A program made the position numbers and the translations under genes. Below, one piece after another: positions 7,316-15,579 of a stretch of DNA of 33,341 bases; position 1 is the stretch's first letter, and every line of letters starts with the position of its first letter. The DNA is from Gemmatimonadota bacterium (GTDB lineage: Bacteria; Gemmatimonadota; Gemmatimonadetes; Longimicrobiales; Gaopeijiaceae). The notes under the pieces are model-generated. The model saw nothing but the letters and a program-made list of their open reading frames with translations, was not told the DNA's origin and did no database searches. The DNA is taken from positions 1 to 33,341 of the forward strand of contig VXMI01000028.1 in assembly GCA_009841165.1 (NCBI GenBank), read 5' to 3'.

Positions 7316-9376
7316 ATGATTCGCCCACGCCTCGTTGCGCTCCTGCCCTCCAACATCCTTCCCGTTGCCCTCGCGGCCGTCGTGTTCGCCGCCCCGGCCG
7401 CAGCCCAACAGCGCCTCTCGCTCGACCAGTACATGGACATCGAGAGCGTGTCCAACCCGCGGATCTCGCCTGACGGCGCCCGGATCGTTTACACCAGGGG
7501 GTGGATCGACGAGCGCAACGACCGGCGCGAGTCGGCGCTGTGGATGATGAACGCCGACGGATCCAGGAAGCGGCACCTTGTTGACGGGGGCGGCGGCGCC
7601 TGGTCACCGGACGGCACCCGCATCCTCTACACCGCGCCGGGCGACCCGGGCGGCTCGCAGCTTCATGTCCGCTGGATGGACGCCGAGGGCCTGTCCACGC
7701 AGATCACGCGCCTCGAAAACGGGCCATCCAACCCCCGCTGGTCGCCCGACGGCAACTCGATCGCGTTTACGAGCAGGGTGTCGGACCGGGCCGACTTCGC
7801 GGGGGTCGATCTGCCGGCCAGACCGGACGGCGCCCAGTGGGAACGGGAACCCAAGGTGGTCGAGCGCCCGGCCTACAAGCGGGACGGCATCGGCTATGTG
7901 GACACGGGATGGACGCATGTATTCGTAGTCCCCGCCGAAGGCGGCACCCCCCGGCAGCTCACCGACGGGGACTGGAACCACTCCTCGATCGAGTGGAGTC
8001 CCGACGGGACCGAGATCTACTTCACATCGTTCCGTCACGAGGACGCCGACAGGCCGGAGCACTGGCAGGAGTCCGAGATCTACGCCGTCTCGGTGGCCAG
8101 CGGGGAGATCCGCCAGCTGACCAGCCGCCGCGGACCCGACGGCAGTCCCGTCCCCTCCCCCGATGGGTCGCTCATCGCCTACACCGGCATCGACGCACAC
8201 GACGACACCTACCGCAATCAGAAGATCTACGTCATGAACCGCGACGGCTCCGGCTCGCGCGTCATTTCGGGCGACTACGACCGCCAGGTGGGCGCCATGA
8301 CCTGGGCGCCGGACGGCGGCGGCCTGTACTTCAATGTCAGCCGCGACGGCTACCGGCAGCTTCACTTCGTGTCACTGGATCGGGGCGTCAGGATGCTCAC
8401 ATCGGGCGAGCACCTCTTCGCCATGTCGTCCTTCTCCGACGACGGTGTCGCGGTGGGCACGATCGCCAGCGCCCACGAGCCTGGCGACATCTACCGCTTC
8501 AACCTCACCACGCCTGAGGCAGTGACCCGCCTTACCGACGTCAACTCCGATGTCCTGGGCCACGTGCAGCTCGGGGAAGTCGAGGAGGTCTGGTACGACT
8601 CCACCGACGACTTCCAGATCCAGGGATGGATCGTCAAGCCACCCGACTTCGACCCGTCGCGCAAGTACCCCATGATGCTCGTCATCCACGGCGGTCCGCA
8701 CGCCATGTACAACGGGGGCTTCAACTTCGCGTTTCAGGAGCACGCCGCGAACGACTACGTCGTCCTCTACACCAATCCCCGCGGCTCCACCGGCTACGGC
8801 ACCGAGTTCGCCAACGCGATCAACCACGACTACCCGGGGGCCGACTTCCCCGACCTCATGGGAGGCGTCGACGAGATGCTCGCGCGCGGCTACGTCGACG
8901 AGGAGAACGTCTTCGTCTACGGGTGCTCGGGCGGCGGCATCCTGACCAGCTACATCGTCGGCAACACCGACCGCTTCCGCGCCGCGTCCGCCAACTGCCC
9001 CATCGTGAACTGGATCTCGGCGATGGGCACCTCCGACGCGATCAGCTACTTCCGGACCTTCGAAAAGCCATTCTGGGAGGATCCGGCCGAGTGGATCGAC
9101 CGGTCGTCCATCTTCTACGTCGGCAACGTCACCACGCCCACCATGTTCCTGACCGGCGAGATGGACATCCGCACCCCCATGCCGCAGACGGAGGAGATGT
9201 ACCAGGCGCTGCAGTACCTGGGCGTCCCCACGGTGATGGTGCGCTTCCAGGGGGAGTGGCACGGCACCAGCCGGCGCCCGTCCAACTTCCTGCGCACCCA
9301 GCTCTACCTGCGGAAGTGGTTTGAGAAGTGGGGGAGTCACAAGGATCCCATGACGACCGAAGAGGGCGGCAGGTGA
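7316..9376 (+). CDS. Exported S9 family peptidase (prolyl oligopeptidase / acylaminoacyl-peptidase type)
   Basis: A 686-residue serine peptidase. Residues 1-30 form a signal peptide ending AAPAAAQ. Residues ~35-400 are a beta-propeller with repeated WSPDG-type blades (PRISPDGARIVY, WSPDGNSIAF, WSPDGTEIYF). The C-terminal alpha/beta-hydrolase domain starts near residue 430 (IQGWIVKPPDFDPSRKYPMMLVIHGGP). Catalytic residues visible are Ser538 in YGCSGGG (more often GGSYGG), Asp617 in GEMDIRTP and His649 in EWHG. It should cleave short peptides in the periplasm or outside the cell. AGGAGA lies just upstream of ATG 7316. Its stop overlaps the start of the next gene in GTGA, so the two are translationally coupled. 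Confidence 0.93.
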   Translation: MIRPRLVALLPSNILPVALAAVVFAAPAAAQQRLSLDQYMDIESVSNPRISPDGARIVYTRGWIDERNDRRESALWMMNADGSRKRHLVDGGGGAWSPDGTRILYTAPGDPGGSQLHVRWMDAEGLSTQITRLENGPSNPRWSPDGNSIAFTSRVSDRADFAGVDLPARPDGAQWEREPKVVERPAYKRDGIGYVDTGWTHVFVVPAEGGTPRQLTDGDWNHSSIEWSPDGTEIYFTSFRHEDADRPEHWQESEIYAVSVASGEIRQLTSRRGPDGSPVPSPDGSLIAYTGIDAHDDTYRNQKIYVMNRDGSGSRVISGDYDRQVGAMTWAPDGGGLYFNVSRDGYRQLHFVSLDRGVRMLTSGEHLFAMSSFSDDGVAVGTIASAHEPGDIYRFNLTTPEAVTRLTDVNSDVLGHVQLGEVEEVWYDSTDDFQIQGWIVKPPDFDPSRKYPMMLVIHGGPHAMYNGGFNFAFQEHAANDYVVLYTNPRGSTGYGTEFANAINHDYPGADFPDLMGGVDEMLARGYVDEENVFVYGCSGGGILTSYIVGNTDRFRAASANCPIVNWISAMGTSDAISYFRTFEKPFWEDPAEWIDRSSIFYVGNVTTPTMFLTGEMDIRTPMPQTEEMYQALQYLGVPTVMVRFQGEWHGTSRRPSNFLRTQLYLRKWFEKWGSHKDPMTTEEGGR

Positions 9377-10353
9377 CCGTCACGGGGAGCCTGCGGGAGG
9401 GCCGCCGCACCGTCCCGGGGACCGCGACCGCGCATGGCATCGGCGGTGGCGCGGCGCTGGTGGATGTGCACTTCCAGGATCGCGCCACGATCATCGGGGT
9501 CGGGGTTCTGGAACTCCCGCAGGGCGGGATCGCGCTGGTCGACACCGGCCCGGAGGCGCGCCTGGACGGCCTGCGTGCCGGCCTCGCGGAACTGGGGCAC
9601 AGCCTGCAGGACGTGCGCGCCATCCTCCTCTCGCACATCCACCTCGACCACGCGACGGCGGCCGGCGGCATCGTGCGGGAAGCCCCCGGCGCGATCGTCC
9701 ACGTACACGCGGTCGGCGCGCCCCACATGGCCGACCCGTCCCGCCTGCTCGCCTCGGCCGGCCGCATCTACGGCGACGCGATGGCCACCCTTTGGGGCGA
9801 GTTCCTCCCCGTGCCGCGCGCGTCGCTCCGCGTCGTCGACGAGGGTGACACGGTCTCGCTGGGCGGCCGCCGCTTCGAGGTCGGGTACGTGCCCGGACAC
9901 GCCAAGCACCACGTCGCCTACTTCGAAGCCGCGACCGGGACGGCGTGGGTGGGCGACGTGGGCGGCATACGGATCCGGGGCGGACCGACGATCCCCGTGA
10001 CTCCACCCCCCGACATCGATGTGGAGCTGTGGAAGGCGAGCATGGGAAGGGTGATGGCGTGGGCGCCGGAGCGGATCGTCGCCACGCACTTCGGCCCGTA
10101 CGGGGCTCTCCGGTCGCACTTCGCCGAACTCGGCGCGGAACTGGACGCGTGGGCCGGTTGGGTGCGCGACTCCCTCGGTGACTCGAGCTTCGCCGACGAC
10201 CGCGCGCGTGCCCACGCCTTCTCGGACTGGGTAACCGCGCGGCTCGGCGATAAGATCCCCGAAGGGCACATGGCGCTATATGCGACCGCCTCGGGGTTCT
10301 TCGATTCGTGGTGGGGGCTGGCGCGGTATTGGCGAAAACGCGGAGCCGCCTGA
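9373..10353 (+). CDS. Metallo-beta-lactamase-fold hydrolase
   Basis: About 326 residues. The metal-binding motif HIHLDH is at residues 88-93, preceded by IALVDTGPEA and LRAGLAELGHSLQDVRAILLSH, the standard start of the MBL fold. Further ligands are suggested by VGYVPGHAKHHVAYF, GTAWVGDVGG (Asp) and IVATHFGPYG. No signal peptide is seen, so it is probably cytoplasmic. A helical C-terminal extension (~90 residues) follows the fold. The fold covers thioesterases, lactonases and glyoxalases; the substrate cannot be told. GTG 9373 overlaps the stop of the preceding peptidase gene (GTGA). An upstream in-frame ATG-equivalent at 9328 would overlap by 49 bases and is less likely. Confidence 0.85.
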   Translation: MTVTGSLREGRRTVPGTATAHGIGGGAALVDVHFQDRATIIGVGVLELPQGGIALVDTGPEARLDGLRAGLAELGHSLQDVRAILLSHIHLDHATAAGGIVREAPGAIVHVHAVGAPHMADPSRLLASAGRIYGDAMATLWGEFLPVPRASLRVVDEGDTVSLGGRRFEVGYVPGHAKHHVAYFEAATGTAWVGDVGGIRIRGGPTIPVTPPPDIDVELWKASMGRVMAWAPERIVATHFGPYGALRSHFAELGAELDAWAGWVRDSLGDSSFADDRARAHAFSDWVTARLGDKIPEGHMALYATASGFFDSWWGLARYWRKRGAA

Positions 10354-10371
10354 CGGGGCGAAGGAGGCGCC

Positions 10372-11784
10372 GTGCGGACCGTCCGCCCACCGCTTGCCGC
10401 CATCGGCACGGCCGCCGCGCTCCTCGCGACCGCATGCGGCACCGCCGAGGAGCCCACGAGCCCGGTCGCTCCCCCCACCCCCACGGCGACCGTCCGGGTG
10501 ACCCCCGCTACCGCGTCCGTCGAGGTGGGCGACACCGTCCGCTTCACGGCGACCGTGACAGACGCCAGCGGCCAGCCGGTCGCCAACCCCGCCGTCACCT
10601 GGTCCACGTCGCAGGCAGGCCAGGCCTGGATCCGCGAGGATGGCCTGGTGACGGGCGCCGCCCCCGGGCTGCCCACCGTCACCGCCACCAGCCACGGGGC
10701 GACGGGCGCCGCCACCCTGACCGTCACCGCGTCTCCGATCTCCGCGCTGCTCCTCGATGTGCGCCAGCGCCACGGCCTCATCGGCCTCACGGGCGCGATC
10801 GTCACCAGTGACCGGTTCGTCGCAGTGGGTGCCGCCGGCACGCGGGCGCACGGCTCTCTCGTGCCGGTCACGATCCATGACAAGTGGCACCTGGGTTCCA
10901 TCACGAAGTCGATGACCTCCACCCTTGCCGCGATCCTCGTCGAGGAGGGCGCCCTGGAGTGGAGCACCACCCTCGAGGCCGCCTTCCCCGCCTTCCCCGA
11001 CATTCACCCCGACCTGCGCCCGGTCCCCTTCGAGCCGGTCCTCGCCCATCGCGGCGGCTTCACCAACGAGATCGGTCAGTTCTCGTCCTGGACCCAGATG
11101 CTGACGGGCACTGACGCACTGCCGGCCCAGCGACGCGCCTTCGCGCTCGAAGTCCTCGGCACGGCCCCCGAGTTCCCTCCGCTCCAGACCTACCACTACT
11201 CCAATGTCGGCTACATGGTCGCGGGTGCGGCGCTCGAAGCCGTGACCGGGCAGCAATGGGAGACCCTCATCCGGACACGCCTTTTCGCGCCCCTGGGCAT
11301 GGACGACACGGGGTTCGGCGCTCCGGGAGTCCCGGGCGCCATGGACCAGCCCCGCGGACATCTGGGACAGGGCACAGGCAGGTTTGCGCTGGAACCGGGC
11401 GATCCACGTGCCGACAACCCGCCGGGCCTCGGCCCCGCCGGGACGGTGCACGCCACGATGCATGACCTGGGACGCTACATCTCGATGCACCTGGCCGGCG
11501 AACAGGGCCGGGCGGACGTGCTTCAGCCCGAGTCAATCCAGCGGCTGCACACCCCGGCCGAAGGGTTCAGCTACGCGTCAGGGTGGGTCGTCACAAACCG
11601 GCAGTGGGCGGGGGGACGCGCCCTGGCCCACTCCGGCAGCAATCTGCGCTGGTACGCCGTGGTCTGGATGGCGCCCGAGAGGGACTTCGCAGTGCTGGTG
11701 GCAACGAATCAGGGCGGCGAAACCGCCTTCGAGGCGACCGACGAAGCGGCCGGACGCCTCATTGAACTACACCTGGCTCGATAG
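10372..11784 (+). CDS. Lipoprotein serine hydrolase (class C beta-lactamase fold) with N-terminal Ig-like domain
   Basis: A 470-residue protein. A lipobox (LLATAC) near residue 22 makes it a lipoprotein. Residues ~38-118 form a bacterial Ig-like (BIG2) domain: VRVTPATASVEVGDTVRF ... VTWSTS ... GLVTGAAPG ... ATLTVT. The hydrolase domain (~125-470) has the three landmarks of the penicillin-binding-protein/class C family: Ser176-x-x-Lys in LGSITKSM, Tyr276 in YYSNVGY, and His420-Ser-Gly. Members include D-aminopeptidases, esterases and cell-wall peptidases, so the true reaction is open. AAGGAGG lies a few bases before GTG 10372, which selects that start. Its last 26 bases overlap the end of the convergent serine-hydrolase gene. 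Confidence 0.88.
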   Translation: MRTVRPPLAAIGTAAALLATACGTAEEPTSPVAPPTPTATVRVTPATASVEVGDTVRFTATVTDASGQPVANPAVTWSTSQAGQAWIREDGLVTGAAPGLPTVTATSHGATGAATLTVTASPISALLLDVRQRHGLIGLTGAIVTSDRFVAVGAAGTRAHGSLVPVTIHDKWHLGSITKSMTSTLAAILVEEGALEWSTTLEAAFPAFPDIHPDLRPVPFEPVLAHRGGFTNEIGQFSSWTQMLTGTDALPAQRRAFALEVLGTAPEFPPLQTYHYSNVGYMVAGAALEAVTGQQWETLIRTRLFAPLGMDDTGFGAPGVPGAMDQPRGHLGQGTGRFALEPGDPRADNPPGLGPAGTVHATMHDLGRYISMHLAGEQGRADVLQPESIQRLHTPAEGFSYASGWVVTNRQWAGGRALAHSGSNLRWYAVVWMAPERDFAVLVATNQGGETAFEATDEAAGRLIELHLAR

Positions 11785-12982
11785 CCTGGTACACCAGCTC
11801 CAGGAACCGCCCCACCGGGTTGTTCCCTCTCGGCGTCTGGGTGAACACCAGTACGATCAGCCCGTTGTCCGGGTCGACGAAGGCGTTCGTCCCGTCGGAT
11901 CCGCCGTGCGAGAACACTCCTTCCTCCGACACCGACCACCCGTAGCCGTAGTAGCTGGCCGGACCGTCCGACCCCGGGTTGGTGCGTATCTTCGGCGTGG
12001 TCATCAGCGCCACCGATTCCTCCGACAGGTAGCGCCGCCCGTCGTACACCCCGCCGTTCAGGAACATCTGGCAGAAGATCACATAGTCGTCGGCCGTCGA
12101 GATCATCCCGCCCGAGGCGCGCACGAACGGCACCTGCGGCGGATCTCCCGGCGTCCACCCCGGCGCCCAGCCACCCTCGCCGTCGCGCTCGTAGTAGACC
12201 ACCGACATGCGGTCGAGCTTGCCGTCCATCCTGTCGTCGATCTCGTGGTGGTAGCTGTCGTGCATCCCCAGCGGCGTGTACAGCTCACGGTCCAGGTAGG
12301 CGTCCATCTGCATGCCCGAGGCCATCTCGATGAGCGCGCCCAGGGTGTTGTAGCCGGGGTTGTTGTAGCTGTAGCTGGTGCCCGGCGCGACCTCCGCGCC
12401 GACGGGACCGAACCGCGCCGCCTCCAGCTGCAGGGTGGGCGCGTCCGGGTGCTGCGCCGACTGCCGCATGAATGGCTGCAGGAAGAGGGTGGGGATCCTC
12501 AGCCCGCTGGAATGCGACAGCAGGTGGCTGATGTTGATGAACCCGGCCCGGTAGTTGTCCCACGACGGCATGTGCTCGCGAACGAGGTCGCCGTAGGCCA
12601 GCTCTCCGTCCTCTACGAGCATCGCAATGCCCGTCGCGACCACCGGCTTCGTGTTCGACGCCATCCGGAAGAGCGTGTTCGGCTCCATCGGGATGTCGCG
12701 TGCCCGGTCCCGCCAGCCAAGCGCCTCGTGCAGAACGACCTTGCCGTCCTTCGCCACGAGCAACACCGCGCCGACCAGATCCCCGCGCGCGATCGCCTCC
12801 TCGTACAGCGCCACACCCCCGGCGAGCACTCCCGCCGACATGCCGACATCGGCCGGCTCTCCGCGGGTGACCACCGGCCCCTGCGCGCCCGCCGCCGCCG
12901 CCCAGGCCGCCGCCACGACCACCGACGCAGCCCACGCAACGGCCGCATACAGACCACCGCCGGCTCTCGTCAACCTCTTCAT
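11759..12982 (-). CDS. Secreted serine hydrolase, beta-lactamase/D-aminopeptidase family
   Basis: A 407-residue exported protein with a signal peptide (basic MKRLTRAG, hydrophobic core, AAAAGAQ). Catalytic landmarks of the class C beta-lactamase fold are Ser109-x-x-Lys112 (MASNTKP), Tyr206-Asn-Asn (SYSYNNPGY) and His359-Gly-Gly (FSHGGSDG). GGMISTADDYVIFCQMFLNGG is typical of the EstB/D-aminopeptidase-like branch. No Ig-like domain is present, unlike in the convergent neighbour. ATG at 12982 overlaps the stop of the upstream DUF2891 gene as ATGA, so the two are probably translated together. The substrate could be an ester, an amide or a D-peptide; the neighbourhood favours peptide or amide scavenging. 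Confidence 0.9.
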   Translation of the reverse strand: MKRLTRAGGGLYAAVAWAASVVVAAAWAAAAGAQGPVVTRGEPADVGMSAGVLAGGVALYEEAIARGDLVGAVLLVAKDGKVVLHEALGWRDRARDIPMEPNTLFRMASNTKPVVATGIAMLVEDGELAYGDLVREHMPSWDNYRAGFINISHLLSHSSGLRIPTLFLQPFMRQSAQHPDAPTLQLEAARFGPVGAEVAPGTSYSYNNPGYNTLGALIEMASGMQMDAYLDRELYTPLGMHDSYHHEIDDRMDGKLDRMSVVYYERDGEGGWAPGWTPGDPPQVPFVRASGGMISTADDYVIFCQMFLNGGVYDGRRYLSEESVALMTTPKIRTNPGSDGPASYYGYGWSVSEEGVFSHGGSDGTNAFVDPDNGLIVLVFTQTPRGNNPVGRFLELVYQAIEPGVVQ

Positions 12983-14220
12983 CCGAAGCCTCCCTTCATG
13001 GCCTCAACCAGGTACTTGACCGCAAACGAGCCGATCCAGTGCGAACCCGCATAGTCGGCGTCGAACATCGTCTCGAAACCCGCCCGCGCATGCACCTCGG
13101 CCAGCGCGCGCAAGCCCTCGACGCGCGCATCGTCCGCAGGCAGGGCGCCGGCAATCCTCAGCATCGCGTCGGCCCGCGTGAACGCCAGCCCGATGAGGTG
13201 CGAACGCGCCCCCAGAACCGCCCGCAGCGAGTCGTTGGTGATCACGGCCCCTCCCTCCGACGGCGCACCCTCCGCCTGTCCCGCCGCAGCCGGATCCCGC
13301 AGCGATACGAACTCGTCGGAATCGAGGGGTGGAAGAAAGTCGTCCAGCCACGCGACGTAGGCATCCCGCTCCATCACAATGCCCATCAGCGCCGCTTCTT
13401 CGAGACAGGGCGACACGAAGTCGGAACGCCCGGGCTCGTAGGCGGTCGGACAGCGGCGATCGCCCGAGAAGAAGCGGACAGCGGCGTCCCGCAGCGCCAC
13501 CTCGAGCTCGGGACGTGCGCGCATGGCCGCGGCCTGCAGGCTCATCGCGATCGCGAAGGCGGTGTTCGGATGCACCCCGGTCCGCACCGGCCCCTCCAAC
13601 TCCCCCAGGTAGGCCGCCAGCCGCTCGGCCACCAGGTTGGTTGCGGGCTCGAGCCGCGCGGCCCATGTGAGCGCGTCGGGATCGTCCCAGGACGCGAACT
13701 CCGCCTGCAGCAGCAACAGCCAGGCCCAGCCGTAGGGCCGTTCGAACGAAGGATTGTCGGTGAGGTACGCCAGCTCGCCCTCCATCGCAGCCTCGGAGAG
13801 GTGGTCCCTGAGCTTCTCGCGGATCAGCGGCCCGACCGGCAACCCTGGCACCTCCTTGAGCAGGCGAACCATCGCCCACGTCGAGTTCACCGCCGAGTGC
13901 CAGTCCCAGCAGCCGTAGAAGGCGCGCTCCTGCTCGAAGCCCCGCCGGCGCGTGTACGCGACATCGTCCAGGTACCCCTCGCGGTCCGGACGGAGTGCGT
14001 GCGGACGGTCGACGCACGACAGCGGCATCGCGGCGAGCGCGAGAGCCCGCTCCAGGTCCAGAACCGCGGGCCCGCCCTCCGACTCCACAGCTCCGGCCGC
14101 CCCTTCGGGCTTCGTGGCCATTTCGATCGGACGATCGGCGGGCTCTTCGGGCGCACAGGCCGCAGAGAACAACAGAACCGCCCCGGTGAGGAGCGTTGCC
14201 GGGACGATCGGTGGGGCCAT
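12979..14220 (-). CDS. DUF2891 family lipoprotein
   Basis: About 413 residues. The N-terminus is hydrophobic with a lipobox-like FSAAC. The body matches DUF2891: FYGCWDWHSAVNSTWAMVRLLKE, then LTDNPSFERPYGWAWLLLL, then RTGVHPNTAFAIAMSLQAA, and near the end SHLIGLAFTRADAMLRIA and GSHWIGSFAVKYLVE. Conserved Trp, His and Glu residues and the repeated helices suggest an alpha/alpha-barrel, but DUF2891 has no assigned reaction. ATG 14220 gives a signal with no basic residue; a TTG at 14247 would add two arginines and may be the real start. The stop overlaps the downstream serine-hydrolase start by four bases, so the pair probably acts in one process. Confidence 0.82.
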   Translation of the reverse strand: MAPPIVPATLLTGAVLLFSAACAPEEPADRPIEMATKPEGAAGAVESEGGPAVLDLERALALAAMPLSCVDRPHALRPDREGYLDDVAYTRRRGFEQERAFYGCWDWHSAVNSTWAMVRLLKEVPGLPVGPLIREKLRDHLSEAAMEGELAYLTDNPSFERPYGWAWLLLLQAEFASWDDPDALTWAARLEPATNLVAERLAAYLGELEGPVRTGVHPNTAFAIAMSLQAAAMRARPELEVALRDAAVRFFSGDRRCPTAYEPGRSDFVSPCLEEAALMGIVMERDAYVAWLDDFLPPLDSDEFVSLRDPAAAGQAEGAPSEGGAVITNDSLRAVLGARSHLIGLAFTRADAMLRIAGALPADDARVEGLRALAEVHARAGFETMFDADYAGSHWIGSFAVKYLVEAMKGGFG

Positions 14221-14397
14221 GCGCGGGGTGGTTGGAGGTGTTCTCAACGTGTGGGCCGCTGCTGAAGCTGGCAATAGCCTCGCCGCCTCGAATCGCCCAT
14301 CTATCGCAGACGTGGCAAGTTGCCGTCCGTAGTCGTGCGGACCAAGATGGGTATCGGCTATGGCGTCTGCCACGAATGACTCGGCCGGAGGCGACCG
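14221..14397. other. Divergent intergenic region, DUF2891 / permuted flavoprotein
   Basis: A gap of 177 bases that must hold promoters for both divergent units. GGAGG at 14387-14391 is a good ribosome-binding site for GTG 14398. I see no convincing -35/-10 pair and no strong palindrome. Confidence 0.4.
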
Positions 14398-15549
14398 GTG
14401 GACCGACGGACAATGCTGAAGATCGGCGGCATGAGCCTGATCGGGAGCGGGCTGGGCGCGTGCTCGGTGCGCTCGTGGTCCGTGGATCGCCCTTCGCTTG
14501 TCCTGGCTCCCGTCCGGGCGGATTGGGATCGTGTCATCCGCACCACCGTGGGGCTGCGGCCACATCGACCATCCGGGTTCGTGCTGCACGCCGAGCGGCT
14601 CGGCGGGACCACCGTGATCCACAACTACGGCCACGGCGGGGCGGGCATGTCGATTTCGTGGGGCACGGGACAGATGGCCGCCGAGATGGCCCTCGAACAC
14701 GACGGCCGCGCCGCGGCGGTGATCGGCTGCGGGGTCGTGGGGCTCACCTGCGCGCGTCAGCTCCAGCGCCGCGGGTTCCGGGTCACCATCTACGCCATGA
14801 CGGTGCCCCCGAACACGACCTCGAACATGTCACTCGCCGGCTTCACCCCCACGTCGGGGCTCGTCGACCGCGATCTCCGTACTCCCGGCTGGGACGCGCA
14901 GTTCCGCGAAGCCGTCGAGATTTCGTACCGCCAGCTGCAACTCCTGGTGGGGCGGGGATACGGCGTGTCGTGGATCCGCAGCTTTGCGCTGAGCAACAAC
15001 GAGCCCCGCGCGCGGCAACAAGACCGCGAGTCGGAGCGCCCACCGCTGCTGCCGGCGCACCTGCGCACGGGGACGACCCGACTCGGCCCCGGCGAGCACC
15101 CCTTCCCGACCCGCTACGCGACCCGGCGCACCCAGATGCGCATCGAGCCCTCGATCTACCTCGAGGCTCTCGTGCGCGACGTCATCGACTTCGGCGGGCG
15201 CATCGTCATCCGCAAGTTCACCGAGCCGAGCGAACTGGTGGCGCTGGAAGAGTCCCTCGTGATCAACTGCACGGGCCTCGGGGCGCGTGATCTCTTCGGT
15301 GACACCGAACTGGTCCCCGTGAAGGGCCAGCTGACGGTGCTGGTGCCCCAGCCCGAAGTCGACTACGGAACCTTCGGGGGACCCGGGCCATCCCGCGGCG
15401 GGCTCGGCATCCACATGCAGCCGCGCAGCGACGGGATCGTGCTGGGAGGTACCGCCGAGCGCGGGGAATGGTCGCTGGAACCCGACCAGGAGGCCCTGGA
15501 GCGCATCGTGATATCCCACCAGGCGCTTTTTTCCGCGATGCATGCCTGA
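14398..15549 (+). CDS. D-amino-acid-oxidase-like FAD flavoprotein with circularly permuted motif order; exported Tat/lipoprotein-like
   Basis: A 383-residue flavoprotein. The N-terminus DRRTMLKIGG resembles a twin-arginine signal, followed by a lipobox-like LGAC (Cys22). Residues 51-95 hold GLRPHRPSGF and VIHNYGHGGAGMSISWGT, which in D-amino-acid oxidases form the C-terminal FAD-binding end. Only after this comes the Rossmann motif AAVIGCGVVGL (~107-116), normally at the N-terminus, then NTTSNMSLAG, INCTG (289-293), VKGQL (~309) and VLGGTAERGEW (348-358). The chain stops where the GxRP block would normally follow. It probably oxidises an amine or D-amino acid with FAD and O2 or a quinone; the substrate is unknown. 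GTG 14398 has GGAGG six bases upstream. It leads a co-directional run of GcvT-like and CrtI-like genes. Confidence 0.85.
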   Translation: MDRRTMLKIGGMSLIGSGLGACSVRSWSVDRPSLVLAPVRADWDRVIRTTVGLRPHRPSGFVLHAERLGGTTVIHNYGHGGAGMSISWGTGQMAAEMALEHDGRAAAVIGCGVVGLTCARQLQRRGFRVTIYAMTVPPNTTSNMSLAGFTPTSGLVDRDLRTPGWDAQFREAVEISYRQLQLLVGRGYGVSWIRSFALSNNEPRARQQDRESERPPLLPAHLRTGTTRLGPGEHPFPTRYATRRTQMRIEPSIYLEALVRDVIDFGGRIVIRKFTEPSELVALEESLVINCTGLGARDLFGDTELVPVKGQLTVLVPQPEVDYGTFGGPGPSRGGLGIHMQPRSDGIVLGGTAERGEWSLEPDQEALERIVISHQALFSAMHA

Positions 15550-15579
15550 TCCGGCGGGGCGTAGCACGGGACCGTCCTG

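Noticed and set aside
14221-14700. N-terminal extension of the DUF2891 protein up to 14700
   Set aside because: It would overlap the well-supported start of the permuted flavoprotein gene, and a lipoprotein signal begins at 14220 (or 14247).
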